NCBI GenBank assembly: GCA_030612385.1
Contig: JAUWNZ010000067.1
Location: 1-6,967, forward strand
DNA: 6,967 bases
Reading direction: 5' to 3'
DNA from: Pseudomonadota bacterium
GTDB taxonomy: Bacteria; Desulfobacterota; Syntrophia; Syntrophales; JADFWA01
Below the pieces are notes generated by a model. The model was not told the origin of the DNA and did no database searches. It saw only the letters and a list, made by a program, of their open reading frames with translations. The translations under genes and the position numbers were made by a program. Each line of letters starts with the position of its first letter. Positions within the stretch are counted from its first letter, which is position 1. Below are positions 1 through 6,967 of the stretch, in pieces.

Positions 1-2679
1 CACTGTTTTTTTACTGTCCATCTCCTGAAGTCTTTTAAGGGCGGCTTCAAGCACGCCGGATTTCTCTTTAAGCTCTCTGAACTTGGCCTCTGCTTTTTTT
101 ATCACTTCGACCGCAGCCTTTTCTATAAAATCGCGATTGGCAAGTTTTTTGGAGACTATGGACATATCTCTGTCGATCTTGCCGATCCTTTTTTCGATTC
201 TTATCTTCTCCGCAGCCACATCGATTGTGCCTTTTAGTAATACAAACACCCGAAGATGCCCGGCAACACCGGTGGCAGCGCCCCTTGGCTCCTCGATTTT
301 GCCTGAGACGGTCAATTCTTCAAGATTTGCCAGATTGATAATGTAGTCCTCCCCTGCTGTTATCAGGGGAATTAACTCCTCGTCGGGAGAGGAAACAACC
401 ACCTTCAACTTTATTGATGGGAGAATATTCATCTCGCCCCTTATGTTTCTTATACAGGCAATCAGATCCATGATAACGCCCATCTTTTTTTCCGCATCCC
501 GGTCGCGAAGCGCCTCATCCACCACCGGAAACCGGCTGATCATGACGGAGTCTTCGCTGCACCCTAACTTATTCCAGATCTCCTCGGTCAAAAAAGGCAT
601 AAAGGGGTGCAGGAGTTTAACAGAGGTTTTCAATACAAAATGGAGGGTCTCTTGAGCGGCAAGTCTCTTTGCGGGATCATCCTTGCTGTAAAGGACAGGC
701 TTTGCCAGCTCGAGATACCAGTCACAGAACTCGTGCCATACAAAATAATATATACTGCCGGCGGCCTCACCAAACCTGTATTCGTCGAGATGCTTCGTCA
801 CGTCTCCTATGGTCTTGTTGAGTTTATCCTTGATCCAGCGGTCACAGAGCGAGTAATCATTTCCTGTACTTTCTGTGTGCGACACATTGGGAGACAGGTA
901 ATCTCCGAGGTTCATCATGGAGAATCTCACTGCATTCCATATCTTGGTCACAAAATGCCGGTAGCCCTCGATCCGCTCCTCCGACATCCTCACATCTCTC
1001 CCCTGCGTTGTAAATGCCGCAAGCGTGAACCTGAAAGCGTCTGTTCCGTATTTTTCTATCATTTCGAGGGGGTCTATGCTGTTTCCCTTTGACTTGCTCA
1101 TCTTATCCCCCGCCTCGTCCCGGACAAGGGCATGAAGATAAACATGCTTAAAGGGGACGTCCTTCATGATGTAAAGGCCCATCATCATCATCCTTGCCAC
1201 CCAGAAGAAGAGGATGTCAAAACCGGTAACGAGAAGGGAGGTTGGATAAAATGTTTTCAAGGCCTCTGTCCGCTCCGGCCACCCAAGAGTCGAAAAGGGC
1301 CAGAGCGCTGAACTGAACCAGGTATCCAGGACATCTTCCTCCTGATGGAGTGAAGCGCCTTCACAAACAGGACATTTATCCGGATCATCCACGGAAACAA
1401 TCACATTCCCGCACCCCTCACAATGCCAGACGGGGATTCTGTGACCCCACCATATCTGTCTCGAGATACACCAGTCACGAATATTATTCATCCATTCAAA
1501 ATAAGTTCCTTCCCAGGTGGATGGGATTATCCTGGTCTTTCCCTTGACAACGGCTGCAGTGGCGGCCCTGGCCAGCGGTTTTACCTTCACAAACCACTGC
1601 CTGGAAACGGCCGGCTCTATAACGGTTTTACATCTGTAACAGTGGCCCACATTGTGGGTGTAGGACTGTCTTCCGGCCAGATAACCCCCTTTTTTCAGGT
1701 CATTAACAACATTCTCCCTGCATTCGTAGCGATCCTGTCCACGGTAAATGCCCCCATTTTCGTTTATGGCCGCGCTATCATCCATAATCTTTATGATCTC
1801 AAGATCATGTCTCTGCGCCATGGCAAAGTCATTTGGATCACTGGCAGGCGTTATCTTCACCGCTCCTGAACCGAATTCCATGGACACATAATCATCAGCG
1901 ATAACAGGTATCCTTCTGTTGACGAGAGGAAGGATCACCTCTCTGCCGACAGCGTCTCTGTATCTTTCGTCTTTGGGATTGACTGCGACTGCGGTATCCC
2001 CCAGCATGGTTTCGGGACGCGTCGTGGCAACAACAATCTCCCCGCTGCCATCCGCAAAGGGATACCTGATATCCCACAGGCCGCCCTCCTCTTCCTCATA
2101 CTCAACCTCGAGATCGGATATGGCCGTATGGCACCTGGGACACCAGTTGACGATATAGTTACCCTGATAGATAAGATCGTCGTTATAGAGCCTTACGAAC
2201 ACTTCCCTTACCGCCTTTGTCAACCCTTCATCCATGGTGAAACGTTCTCTCGGCCAGTCGCAGGAGCATCCGAGACTCCGGAGCTGACGCATGATTGCCC
2301 CTCCATATTTCTCCTTCCACTCCCATATCCTCTCGATGAACTTTTCCCGGCCGAGATCATGCCTCGTAAGCCCCTCTTTTGCCAGTTGCTGCTCGACGAC
2401 ATTCTGCGTGGCGATTCCGGCATGATCCATACCGGGCATCCAGAGGGTATTGTATCCCTGCATCCTTTTATACCGGACAATAACGTCCTGCAGCACGTTA
2501 TTCAACGCATGACCCATGTGAAGTATTCCGGTAACGTTAGGCGGCGGTATGACTATTGAAAAGGGCTTCCTTTCGCTTTTATCCTCTGCTCTGAAATAAC
2601 CGCAATCCAGCCAGTATCTGTACCACTTTGCTTCGACATCATGAGGATCAAAAGATTTGCTCAATAACTTCTCTTCCAT
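1..2679 (-). CDS. valS: Valyl-tRNA synthetase (partial, C-terminal end cut by window edge)
   Basis: This class Ia aminoacyl-tRNA synthetase charges tRNA-Val with valine in the cytoplasm. The frame is open for 893 codons from the ATG at 2679 to the window edge. The PPPNVTG and HMGH signature is at residues 45-57 and KMSKS is at 526-530. The CP1 editing domain, which clears mischarged threonine, shows TTRPET at 219-224 and the GSGAVK...DPND block at about 270-284. Cysteine pairs at C180/C183 and C347/C350, and the C420/C423 with C436/C439 set, look like the zinc-binding knuckles common in ValRS. The last 70 or so residues are a charged coiled coil typical of the bacterial ValRS tRNA-binding tail. 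Bacterial ValRS is usually about 870-950 residues, so few residues should be missing. The start is supported by GGAG at 2691-2688. It lies downstream of polA on the same strand, 164 nt away. No frameshift was seen. Confidence 0.97.
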   Translation of the reverse strand, partial: MEEKLLSKSFDPHDVEAKWYRYWLDCGYFRAEDKSERKPFSIVIPPPNVTGILHMGHALNNVLQDVIVRYKRMQGYNTLWMPGMDHAGIATQNVVEQQLAKEGLTRHDLGREKFIERIWEWKEKYGGAIMRQLRSLGCSCDWPRERFTMDEGLTKAVREVFVRLYNDDLIYQGNYIVNWCPRCHTAISDLEVEYEEEEGGLWDIRYPFADGSGEIVVATTRPETMLGDTAVAVNPKDERYRDAVGREVILPLVNRRIPVIADDYVSMEFGSGAVKITPASDPNDFAMAQRHDLEIIKIMDDSAAINENGGIYRGQDRYECRENVVNDLKKGGYLAGRQSYTHNVGHCYRCKTVIEPAVSRQWFVKVKPLARAATAAVVKGKTRIIPSTWEGTYFEWMNNIRDWCISRQIWWGHRIPVWHCEGCGNVIVSVDDPDKCPVCEGASLHQEEDVLDTWFSSALWPFSTLGWPERTEALKTFYPTSLLVTGFDILFFWVARMMMMGLYIMKDVPFKHVYLHALVRDEAGDKMSKSKGNSIDPLEMIEKYGTDAFRFTLAAFTTQGRDVRMSEERIEGYRHFVTKIWNAVRFSMMNLGDYLSPNVSHTESTGNDYSLCDRWIKDKLNKTIGDVTKHLDEYRFGEAAGSIYYFVWHEFCDWYLELAKPVLYSKDDPAKRLAAQETLHFVLKTSVKLLHPFMPFLTEEIWNKLGCSEDSVMISRFPVVDEALRDRDAEKKMGVIMDLIACIRNIRGEMNILPSIKLKVVVSSPDEELIPLITAGEDYIINLANLEELTVSGKIEEPRGAATGVAGHLRVFVLLKGTIDVAAEKIRIEKRIGKIDRDMSIVSKKLANRDFIEKAAVEVIKKAEAKFRELKEKSGVLEAALKRLQEMDSKKTV

Positions 2680-2687
2680 TCTTATAT

Positions 2688-2763
2688 CTCCAAAAGTCAG
2701 GTTGTTTAGGTAGAAGGGGTAGTTCGTGCCTGATAGTCTTCAGCCTAATAGCATACAACCTGA
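2688..2763 (-). promoter_or_regulatory. Structured 5' leader and ribosome binding site of valS
   Basis: Read on the minus strand, TCAGGTTGT (2763-2755) is perfectly complementary to ACAACCTGA (2705-2697). Just inside it, TTAGG pairs with CCTAA across a 6-nt one-sided bulge. A 4-bp CTGA/TCAG hairpin can form in the inner loop. The outer stem ends six bases before the valS Shine-Dalgarno GGAG (2691-2688). This nested folding is visible in the sequence; any regulatory role is inference. I see no valine-codon leader peptide and no terminator U-run. Confidence 0.4.
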
Positions 2764-2771
2764 GCAGTTAC

Positions 2772-2797
2772 GCACGGACAAACAAGTTTGTCCATGC
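2772..2797 (-). repeat. Intergenic inverted repeat / hairpin between polA and valS
   Basis: Two 11-nt arms (2772-2782 and 2787-2797) flank a 4-nt loop. Ten pairs are Watson-Crick, and the remaining position is G-U in minus-strand RNA but C-A in plus-strand RNA, so the minus-strand transcript folds better. No T-run follows on the minus strand, so it is not a canonical intrinsic terminator. It may be a transcript-stabilising hairpin, a factor-assisted terminator after polA, or one copy of a dispersed REP-like element. The window holds only one copy. Confidence 0.55.
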
Positions 2798-2843
2798 CAC
2801 CCGTTCACTATTTCATTTTTAATTTTGACATTTACCTCCACTT

Positions 2844-5528
2844 TCAATGCGCCTCATCCCAGTTCCTGCCTGAGGCTATATCCACTTTAAGCGGAACCTT
2901 TAAATCAAGAACCCCTTCCATCTCTCTTCTGACCATATCCATGATTTCATCCTTTTCATTCAGTGGGGTCTCAAAAACAAGCTCGTCATGGACCTGCATA
3001 ATCATGGATGTGGAGAATCCACCCTCTGTAAGACGGTTCGCGATATTTTTCATGGCCACCTTGATCAGATCGGCGGCCGTGCCCTGTACGGGGGTGTTGA
3101 TGGCTGCGCGCTCGGCAAACTGGCGAAGAGGAGTGCTGCCGCTGTTTATTTCCGGAAGATACCGGCGGCGATTAAGGAGCGTGGTGACAAACCCATCCTT
3201 TCTCGCATTTTCCACAGTCCTGTCTAAATATTCCCTGACACCATGGAACCTGCGAAAATAGGCGTCGATATATACTTTTGCCTGCTTCCGGCTTATCCCT
3301 AACTCCCTTGACAGACCAAAAGGACTCATCCCGTAAATTATGCCAAAATTGATCACCTTGGCCTGGCGCCTCATATCGGTGTTGACCATCTCGGGAAATA
3401 CACCGAAGATATCCAGGGCGGTTCTGGTATGTATATCCTCACCGGATCTAAAGGCCTCGATCAAGGTCATATCGCCGGAAAGATGGGCCAGGACGCGGAG
3501 TTCTATCTGTGAATAATCCGCCGAGATGATCTCACAGCCATCCGCAGCGATAAAGGCCTGCCGAATCCTTTTTCCCTCAACCGTTCTCACAGGAATATTC
3601 TGCAGGTTCGGGTTACTGCTCGACAGCCTGCCCGTTGCGGTAACGGCCTGATTATATGAAGTATGAATCCTTCCCGTTTCCGGGTTGACCAGCGCGGGCA
3701 GGGCATCGACATAGGTGGACTTCAGTTTCGATATGCTCCTGTAGGCCAATATCTCTGCCGGAAGCTCATGGGTCCGGGCCAGATATGTCAGGACGTCGAC
3801 GCCGGTAGAATAACCGGTCTTCGTCTTTTTACCCCTGGGAAGACCAAGCTTATCAAAGAGAATAATCTGAAGCTGCTTAGGTGAGCCGATGTTGAAACTT
3901 TCGCCGGCAAGCCGGTATATCTTTTCCTCCGAGAGCGACATCAGCTCTTCAAGCTGAAATGACATCTCACCTAATAGCCCAACATCGATCAGGACGCCTT
4001 TTTTCTCCATCGCGGCCAGTATCCCAATCAATGGCATCTCCACATCGTAAAAGAGATCTCCCATACCCCCTTTCTCGATCTTCCCGGAAAGCAGGGAGGA
4101 AAGCTCAAGAATTGCGTCCGCCCTCCTACATGAATAATCTCTTGTCGTGTCGAGAGAAAGGGCTTCAAAACCGATTGCCTTTGAACCCTTTCCGACCAAT
4201 TCTTCTTTAGATGTAATTTCACGACCAAGATGATCCATGACAATATCGGTCAGATCATAACTGTGCTTCGTGGGATTCAGGACATAGGAAGCTATCATCG
4301 TGTCACAGCCGGCTCCTATCAGATCGCTGCCATTTCTTGAAAGAACAATCAGCGAGTTCTTAATATCATGTCCATGCTTTTTTTTGTCTCTATCGCAAAA
4401 AAAAGGAGTCAGTCTCTTCAGCGCATATTCCAGTTCAAGCCGGTCGGGAACGTCTTCATAAGTATTTGAAATCGGGATTAAATATGCTTCGTCTCTAACA
4501 GGACAGATGGAAATTCCAACTATTTCGGCTAACATCGGAACATCCGATGTCAGCTCAAGATTAAAAGAAAATTCCTCAACTTCCTGAAGTTTCTTCAACA
4601 ACGTCTCAAACTCATCCTTCTTCAGGATCACATTATATTTTTTCTCCTGATCCTCTGCCTCCTCAATCTTCAATTCCTTAATCAGAGAGTAGAACTCAAA
4701 CTCTTTGTACAGTTTCCTGAGAACATCTGTGTCCGGCTCCGTGCGGCGCGAATTTTCAAGATCGAATTCGATCGGGGCATCTGTCTTTATAACGGCCAGT
4801 TCCCGGCTCATCTTGGCCTGTCCTGCATACTCTGTGAGATTTTCTCTTACCCTTTTATTTTTTACCTTATCCGCATTTCTCAATACCTCTTCTACCGTGC
4901 CAAACTCCCTTATCAATTTGAGAGCTGTCTTCTCTCCCACACCGGGGACGCCGGGAATATTGTCCGACGCATCCCCCATCAGGCCGAGTATCTCGACCAC
5001 CTTCTCAGGATCTACCCCAAAGCGCTGTCTGACACCTTCAATATCGTATGTCTTATCCTTCATCGTATCGATCATAACGATATCATTCGACACGAGCTGC
5101 ATAAAATCCTTGTCTCCGGAGACAATAACTGTCTTTATTCCTTTTTGAGCATAGGTACTGGCAAGCGTTCCTATTATATCGTCCGCCTCCATGCCCTCTT
5201 TTTCCAGGACAGGGATTCCGAACCCCCGCACAATATCCTTGATACGAGGGATCTGCGGAATGAGGGTGTCGGGCATCGGTTTACGCGTAGCTTTGTATTG
5301 ATCGTAGATCTTATTGCGAAAGGTTGGGCCCTTTACATCAAAGATAACTGCGATATAATCCGGTTTCCTGTCGCGGCAAAGCCCTGCAAGCATCCTGGTA
5401 AAAGCGTAAATGGCGTTGGTGGGCAGTCCCTTCGAGTTGGAAAGCTCTTTTATTGCGTAAAAGGCGCGATAGACACAGTTACTGCCGTCTATTAAAAACA
5501 GGGCAGGTTTTTTTATTTTTTCCGTCAC
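2844..5528 (-). CDS. polA: DNA polymerase I with intact 5' nuclease, degenerate proofreading site
   Basis: This family A polymerase removes RNA primers and fills gaps in replication and repair. The 894-residue reading (E. coli PolA is 928) contains three modules. The 5' nuclease (about 8-290) has D14, D64, E114, D116, D117, D139, D141, D186 and D189, plus a helix-hairpin-helix at IPGVPGVGEKTA. The 3'-5' exonuclease fold (about 310-490) is degenerate: positions matching E. coli D355, D424 and D501 are N323, S392 and R469, and only E325 (E357) remains. The polymerase domain has motif A DYSQIE with D671 and E676, motif B with R720, K724, F728 and Y732, and motif C VHDE with D848 and E849. The GTG at 5528 is chosen because AGAGGT (5538-5533) sits 4 nt upstream. 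A longer reading from the GTG at 5549 adds seven residues but has no ribosome binding site. It is divergent from the AMIN operon. Confidence 0.97.
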   Translation of the reverse strand: MTEKIKKPALFLIDGSNCVYRAFYAIKELSNSKGLPTNAIYAFTRMLAGLCRDRKPDYIAVIFDVKGPTFRNKIYDQYKATRKPMPDTLIPQIPRIKDIVRGFGIPVLEKEGMEADDIIGTLASTYAQKGIKTVIVSGDKDFMQLVSNDIVMIDTMKDKTYDIEGVRQRFGVDPEKVVEILGLMGDASDNIPGVPGVGEKTALKLIREFGTVEEVLRNADKVKNKRVRENLTEYAGQAKMSRELAVIKTDAPIEFDLENSRRTEPDTDVLRKLYKEFEFYSLIKELKIEEAEDQEKKYNVILKKDEFETLLKKLQEVEEFSFNLELTSDVPMLAEIVGISICPVRDEAYLIPISNTYEDVPDRLELEYALKRLTPFFCDRDKKKHGHDIKNSLIVLSRNGSDLIGAGCDTMIASYVLNPTKHSYDLTDIVMDHLGREITSKEELVGKGSKAIGFEALSLDTTRDYSCRRADAILELSSLLSGKIEKGGMGDLFYDVEMPLIGILAAMEKKGVLIDVGLLGEMSFQLEELMSLSEEKIYRLAGESFNIGSPKQLQIILFDKLGLPRGKKTKTGYSTGVDVLTYLARTHELPAEILAYRSISKLKSTYVDALPALVNPETGRIHTSYNQAVTATGRLSSSNPNLQNIPVRTVEGKRIRQAFIAADGCEIISADYSQIELRVLAHLSGDMTLIEAFRSGEDIHTRTALDIFGVFPEMVNTDMRRQAKVINFGIIYGMSPFGLSRELGISRKQAKVYIDAYFRRFHGVREYLDRTVENARKDGFVTTLLNRRRYLPEINSGSTPLRQFAERAAINTPVQGTAADLIKVAMKNIANRLTEGGFSTSMIMQVHDELVFETPLNEKDEIMDMVRREMEGVLDLKVPLKVDIASGRNWDEAH

Positions 5529-5532
5529 AGCA

Positions 5533-5538
5533 ACCTCT
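5533..5538 (-). promoter_or_regulatory. Ribosome binding site that decides the polA start
   Basis: AGAGGT on the minus strand lies 4 nt before the GTG at 5528-5526. The upstream in-frame GTG at 5549 is preceded by an AT-rich stretch with no purine-rich site. This favours the 894-residue protein beginning (M)TEKIKKPALF, which also fits the usual short lead before the first catalytic Asp of the 5' nuclease. Confidence 0.65.
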
Positions 5539-5564
5539 AAAAATACCACAGTGAAATATCACAT

Positions 5565-5570
5565 AGTATA
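5565..5570 (-). promoter_or_regulatory. Candidate -10 box for polA
   Basis: TATACT on the minus strand matches five of six positions of the TATAAT consensus. It would give a leader of about 30 nt before the GTG at 5528. No good -35 hexamer is visible at 16-18 nt upstream, so this is a guess from position and composition. Confidence 0.3.
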
Positions 5571-5627
5571 TATGAATGCAAACACCACAGAAAATCGGTC
5601 CCGAATTTGCCGATATATGATATCTCC

Positions 5628-5656
5628 TTGACATACAATCATTTTTTTTTTACTCT
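5628..5656 (+). promoter_or_regulatory. Candidate promoter for the AMIN operon
   Basis: A perfect TTGACA (5628-5633) is followed after 17 nt by TACTCT (5651-5656), which is a weak -10 match at three of six. The spacer includes a run of ten T residues overlapping its end. Transcription would start near 5663, giving a leader of about 100 nt that contains the palindrome at 5709-5724. The -35 is strong and the -10 is poor, so confidence is modest. Confidence 0.35.
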
Positions 5657-5708
5657 CCCGGTTATTGCTTATCCGGCACATTGTATTAATTTTCATCCGG
5701 GATAGTGG

Positions 5709-5724
5709 CATAGTTATAACTATG
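5709..5724. promoter_or_regulatory. Perfect 16-bp palindrome, possible operator
   Basis: CATAGTTATAACTATG reads identically on both strands. It ends 36 nt before the ATG at 5761 and lies downstream of the candidate promoter, a place where a dimeric repressor could act. The half-site CATAGT also occurs at 5562-5567, overlapping the candidate polA -10 box. The palindrome is directly visible; the operator role is inference. AT-rich palindromes can arise by chance, though a perfect 16-mer is uncommon in a region this short. Confidence 0.4.
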
Positions 5725-5760
5725 TACAGTAAAAAAGGTAGCAATTTCAAAAGGACAAGC

Positions 5761-6465
5761 ATGAAAGCATGGTTAACACTGCTATGTGCCTTAACCATTA
5801 TGTGGCTGCAGGTCATCCCGGCTGAAGCCGCTCAGTTAAGACATATCAGAATTGGCGAACATAAAACATTTACAAGAATTGTATTTGAATTCGATGGTCA
5901 TGTCCGGTTTCAGGAACCTGTTATAAAAGGCAAGGGGAAATTCTCCCTTGTTTTTTTTGATAGCGCCACCACAGAGGCTCTACCTTTCCAAAAATTTCAC
6001 GAGAGAACCAGGCGGGTTGGCGCCGTTGAACTTATCCAGCGAGGACCCCATTTAACCGCCAGTGTTACCCTCCCTTCACCAGATTTTAAACTCAATTTTT
6101 TCTCTCTTTTCAGTCCCGATCGGGTTGTTTTAGACATATACTGGGGGAATGAAGATCAAACAGCTTTTACGCCCCGGAAACCTTTCGACAGGATATTGAC
6201 AGCGCCCGAGGCAGAAAACAAATCTCTTTCCCCCGCCTCCAAATCCGGCCGGTTGCAGATATCTTTGTTGATCGTATTAGTCATGTTAAATGTTATCACC
6301 GTCATTATTCTGGCCTTACTGAGTTTCAAGCTATTGCAGAAAATACGCGCAACTGATCCGACAAATACCGGTAAATTTTTTGATTCGGATGGGACATCGG
6401 ATGAAAGAGTATTTTCCATAGATTCCAAGATCAAGGAAGAAATGAAAAAGTATGATCGAACTTGA
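5761..6465 (+). CDS. AMIN-like domain protein with signal peptide and one transmembrane helix
   Basis: The 234-residue protein starts with a classic signal peptide: MKAW, then a hydrophobic stretch, then a likely cleavage near AEA-A at residues 21-24. Residues 25-128 resemble an AMIN domain, with a beta-rich IRIGEHKTFTRIVFEFDG opening and a closing PDRVVLDIY strand. In other proteins AMIN domains bind peptidoglycan or target amidases and secretins to it. A linker rich in P, S and K follows, then a transmembrane helix at about 165-190, then a charged cytoplasmic tail of about 45 residues. No amidase or other catalytic domain is present, so a scaffold or localisation role in the envelope is inferred. 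AAGGA (5751-5755) lies 5 nt before this ATG. In-frame ATGs upstream at 5665 and 5722 lack a ribosome binding site and would bury the signal peptide. It is the first gene of a three-gene cluster. Confidence 0.8.
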   Translation: MKAWLTLLCALTIMWLQVIPAEAAQLRHIRIGEHKTFTRIVFEFDGHVRFQEPVIKGKGKFSLVFFDSATTEALPFQKFHERTRRVGAVELIQRGPHLTASVTLPSPDFKLNFFSLFSPDRVVLDIYWGNEDQTAFTPRKPFDRILTAPEAENKSLSPASKSGRLQISLLIVLVMLNVITVIILALLSFKLLQKIRATDPTNTGKFFDSDGTSDERVFSIDSKIKEEMKKYDRT

Positions 6466-6479
6466 TCGGAGAAAGCGCC

Positions 6480-6800
6480 ATGGTTGACGAAACTCAAACA
6501 GAATTGAATGTTGGACTCTCGGAAGAGGAAAAAGACGACCTCGAAAAACTGATAAAAGCGTTTAAAAGCGAACAATCTCCCGCCACATCCGGCGCCACAT
6601 TGGAAGATATTCAGAAACAGGTTGTATCCATGGGCGAACACATTGCCCAACTATCTGAAATGTTGCTGAAATTCGATATGAGGATTAAGTCGATATATAA
6701 AATAATACGCCTCTCTCATAAAAAAAGCGAGACCATAAATGAGCGTATAGACGCCATCATCAGATACGTTAAGCATGGGAAAATATTTAGCCGGAGGTGA
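6480..6800 (+). CDS. Small predicted coiled-coil protein, function unknown
   Basis: I do not recognise this 106-residue protein. It has no signal peptide and no membrane helix, so it is probably cytoplasmic. Residues 1-30 are strongly acidic (SEEEKDDLEKL), 31-40 form a S/T/P/G-rich hinge, and 41-95 look like an amphipathic helix with hydrophobic residues spaced as in a coiled coil. The last dozen residues are basic (KHGKIFSRR). The ATG at 6480 is supported by GGAG (6468-6471) 8 nt upstream; a TTG at 6462 overlapping the previous stop codon would add six residues with no good site. The gap to the AMIN gene is 14 nt, so co-translation is likely. A partnership with the AMIN protein's cytoplasmic tail is possible but is inferred from position only. 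Confidence 0.75.
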   Translation: MVDETQTELNVGLSEEEKDDLEKLIKAFKSEQSPATSGATLEDIQKQVVSMGEHIAQLSEMLLKFDMRIKSIYKIIRLSHKKSETINERIDAIIRYVKHGKIFSRR

Positions 6801-6803
6801 GCA

Positions 6804-6967
6804 TTGAACAATCAGGTTGAGAGACGAAGCCACATCATCAATCGCTTTCTTGACGGTTCTATCGCGATAGATTCCATTGGTGAATTTGAAAAAATGCTCG
6901 ATATCTTCCCCGGGAATCCGGCATTCCATAAAGCCTTTGCCGACTTGCTGGCAAGAGAAAAGTCGTT
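6804..6967 (+). CDS. Start of a third operon gene, possible TPR-like helical protein (partial)
   Basis: A reading frame opens with TTG at 6804, 3 nt after the previous stop codon, with GGAGG (6793-6797) placed 6 nt upstream. It stays open to the window edge for 54 codons. The visible part begins (M)NNQVERRSHIINRF and continues with GEFEKMLDIFPGNPAFHKAF and ADLLAREKS. The spacing of P, N, A and aromatic residues is like a tetratricopeptide-type helical hairpin. From memory, some Desulfobacterota proteins with such a start continue into a cyclic-nucleotide-binding domain, but that part is outside the window. The TTG start is favoured by the ribosome binding site; no nearer ATG is in frame until codon 31. 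Confidence 0.65.
   Translation, partial: MNNQVERRSHIINRFLDGSIAIDSIGEFEKMLDIFPGNPAFHKAFADLLAREKS

Noticed and set aside
607..1092. Plus-strand open frame of 161 codons inside valS.
   Set aside because: It is antisense to a well-conserved synthetase coding region, has no family resemblance, and is best explained as a shadow frame. The same holds for the other plus-strand frames within 83-2559.
2795..2802. GGGTGGCA on the minus strand upstream of valS, resembling the T-box antiterminator core.
   Set aside because: The following ACCGCG is absent, there is no terminator with a U-run and no visible specifier stem with a valine codon. An eight-base match alone is not enough.
2788..3261. Plus-strand open frame of 157 codons across the end of polA.
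   Set aside because: It lies opposite the conserved polymerase motifs B-C region and has low-complexity serine-rich content typical of an antisense shadow.
5656..5702. Inverted TCCCGG/CCGGGA arms in the leader of the AMIN operon.
   Set aside because: Only six base pairs with a 35-nt loop, which is expected by chance.
5559..5816. Minus-strand open frame of 85 codons across the divergent intergenic region.
   Set aside because: It starts inside the signal-peptide region of the AMIN gene, has no ribosome binding site at its start, and shows no recognisable domain.
6156..6650. Minus-strand open frame of 164 codons opposite the AMIN and coiled-coil genes.
   Set aside because: It spans two genes that have good ribosome binding sites and coherent protein features on the plus strand, so it is a shadow frame.

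Overview
The window looks like a chromosomal housekeeping region from a Gram-negative bacterium. The best guess is a Desulfobacterota (former deltaproteobacteria) lineage. That guess rests on general protein character and on a signal-peptide/AMIN-domain envelope gene beside polA; there is no rRNA or other decisive marker, so it is an inference. No mobile element, tRNA, rRNA or CRISPR array was seen.

Layout. Positions 1-2679 (minus strand) hold valS, valyl-tRNA synthetase, open for 893 codons and running off the left edge very near its natural C-terminus. Positions 2680-2843 are a non-coding gap with an 11-pair hairpin, a compound stem just before the valS ribosome binding site, and a seven-codon mini-ORF behind a strong Shine-Dalgarno sequence. 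Positions 2844-5528 (minus strand) hold polA, DNA polymerase I. Its 5' nuclease and polymerase sites are intact, but its 3'-5' proofreading site has lost three of the four metal-binding acidic residues. Positions 5529-5760 are a divergent intergenic region with candidate promoters in both directions and a perfect 16-bp palindrome. Positions 5761-6967 (plus strand) are a tight three-gene cluster: a secreted/anchored AMIN-domain protein, a small predicted coiled-coil protein, and the start of a third gene that begins with TTG and is cut by the right edge.

How the parts work together. polA and valS share a strand and may share transcripts, but the gap between them is long and structured, so valS may be controlled separately. 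The three plus-strand genes are 14 and 3 nt apart, each with a good ribosome binding site, and form a likely operon. Its AMIN protein would sit in the inner membrane with the AMIN domain in the periplasm and a short cytoplasmic tail, which could meet the small coiled-coil protein. This is the least understood part of the window. I see no convincing evidence of a wholly new system. The most interesting points are the degenerate proofreading site of PolA, the AMIN/coiled-coil operon with its palindrome, and the structured valS leader.
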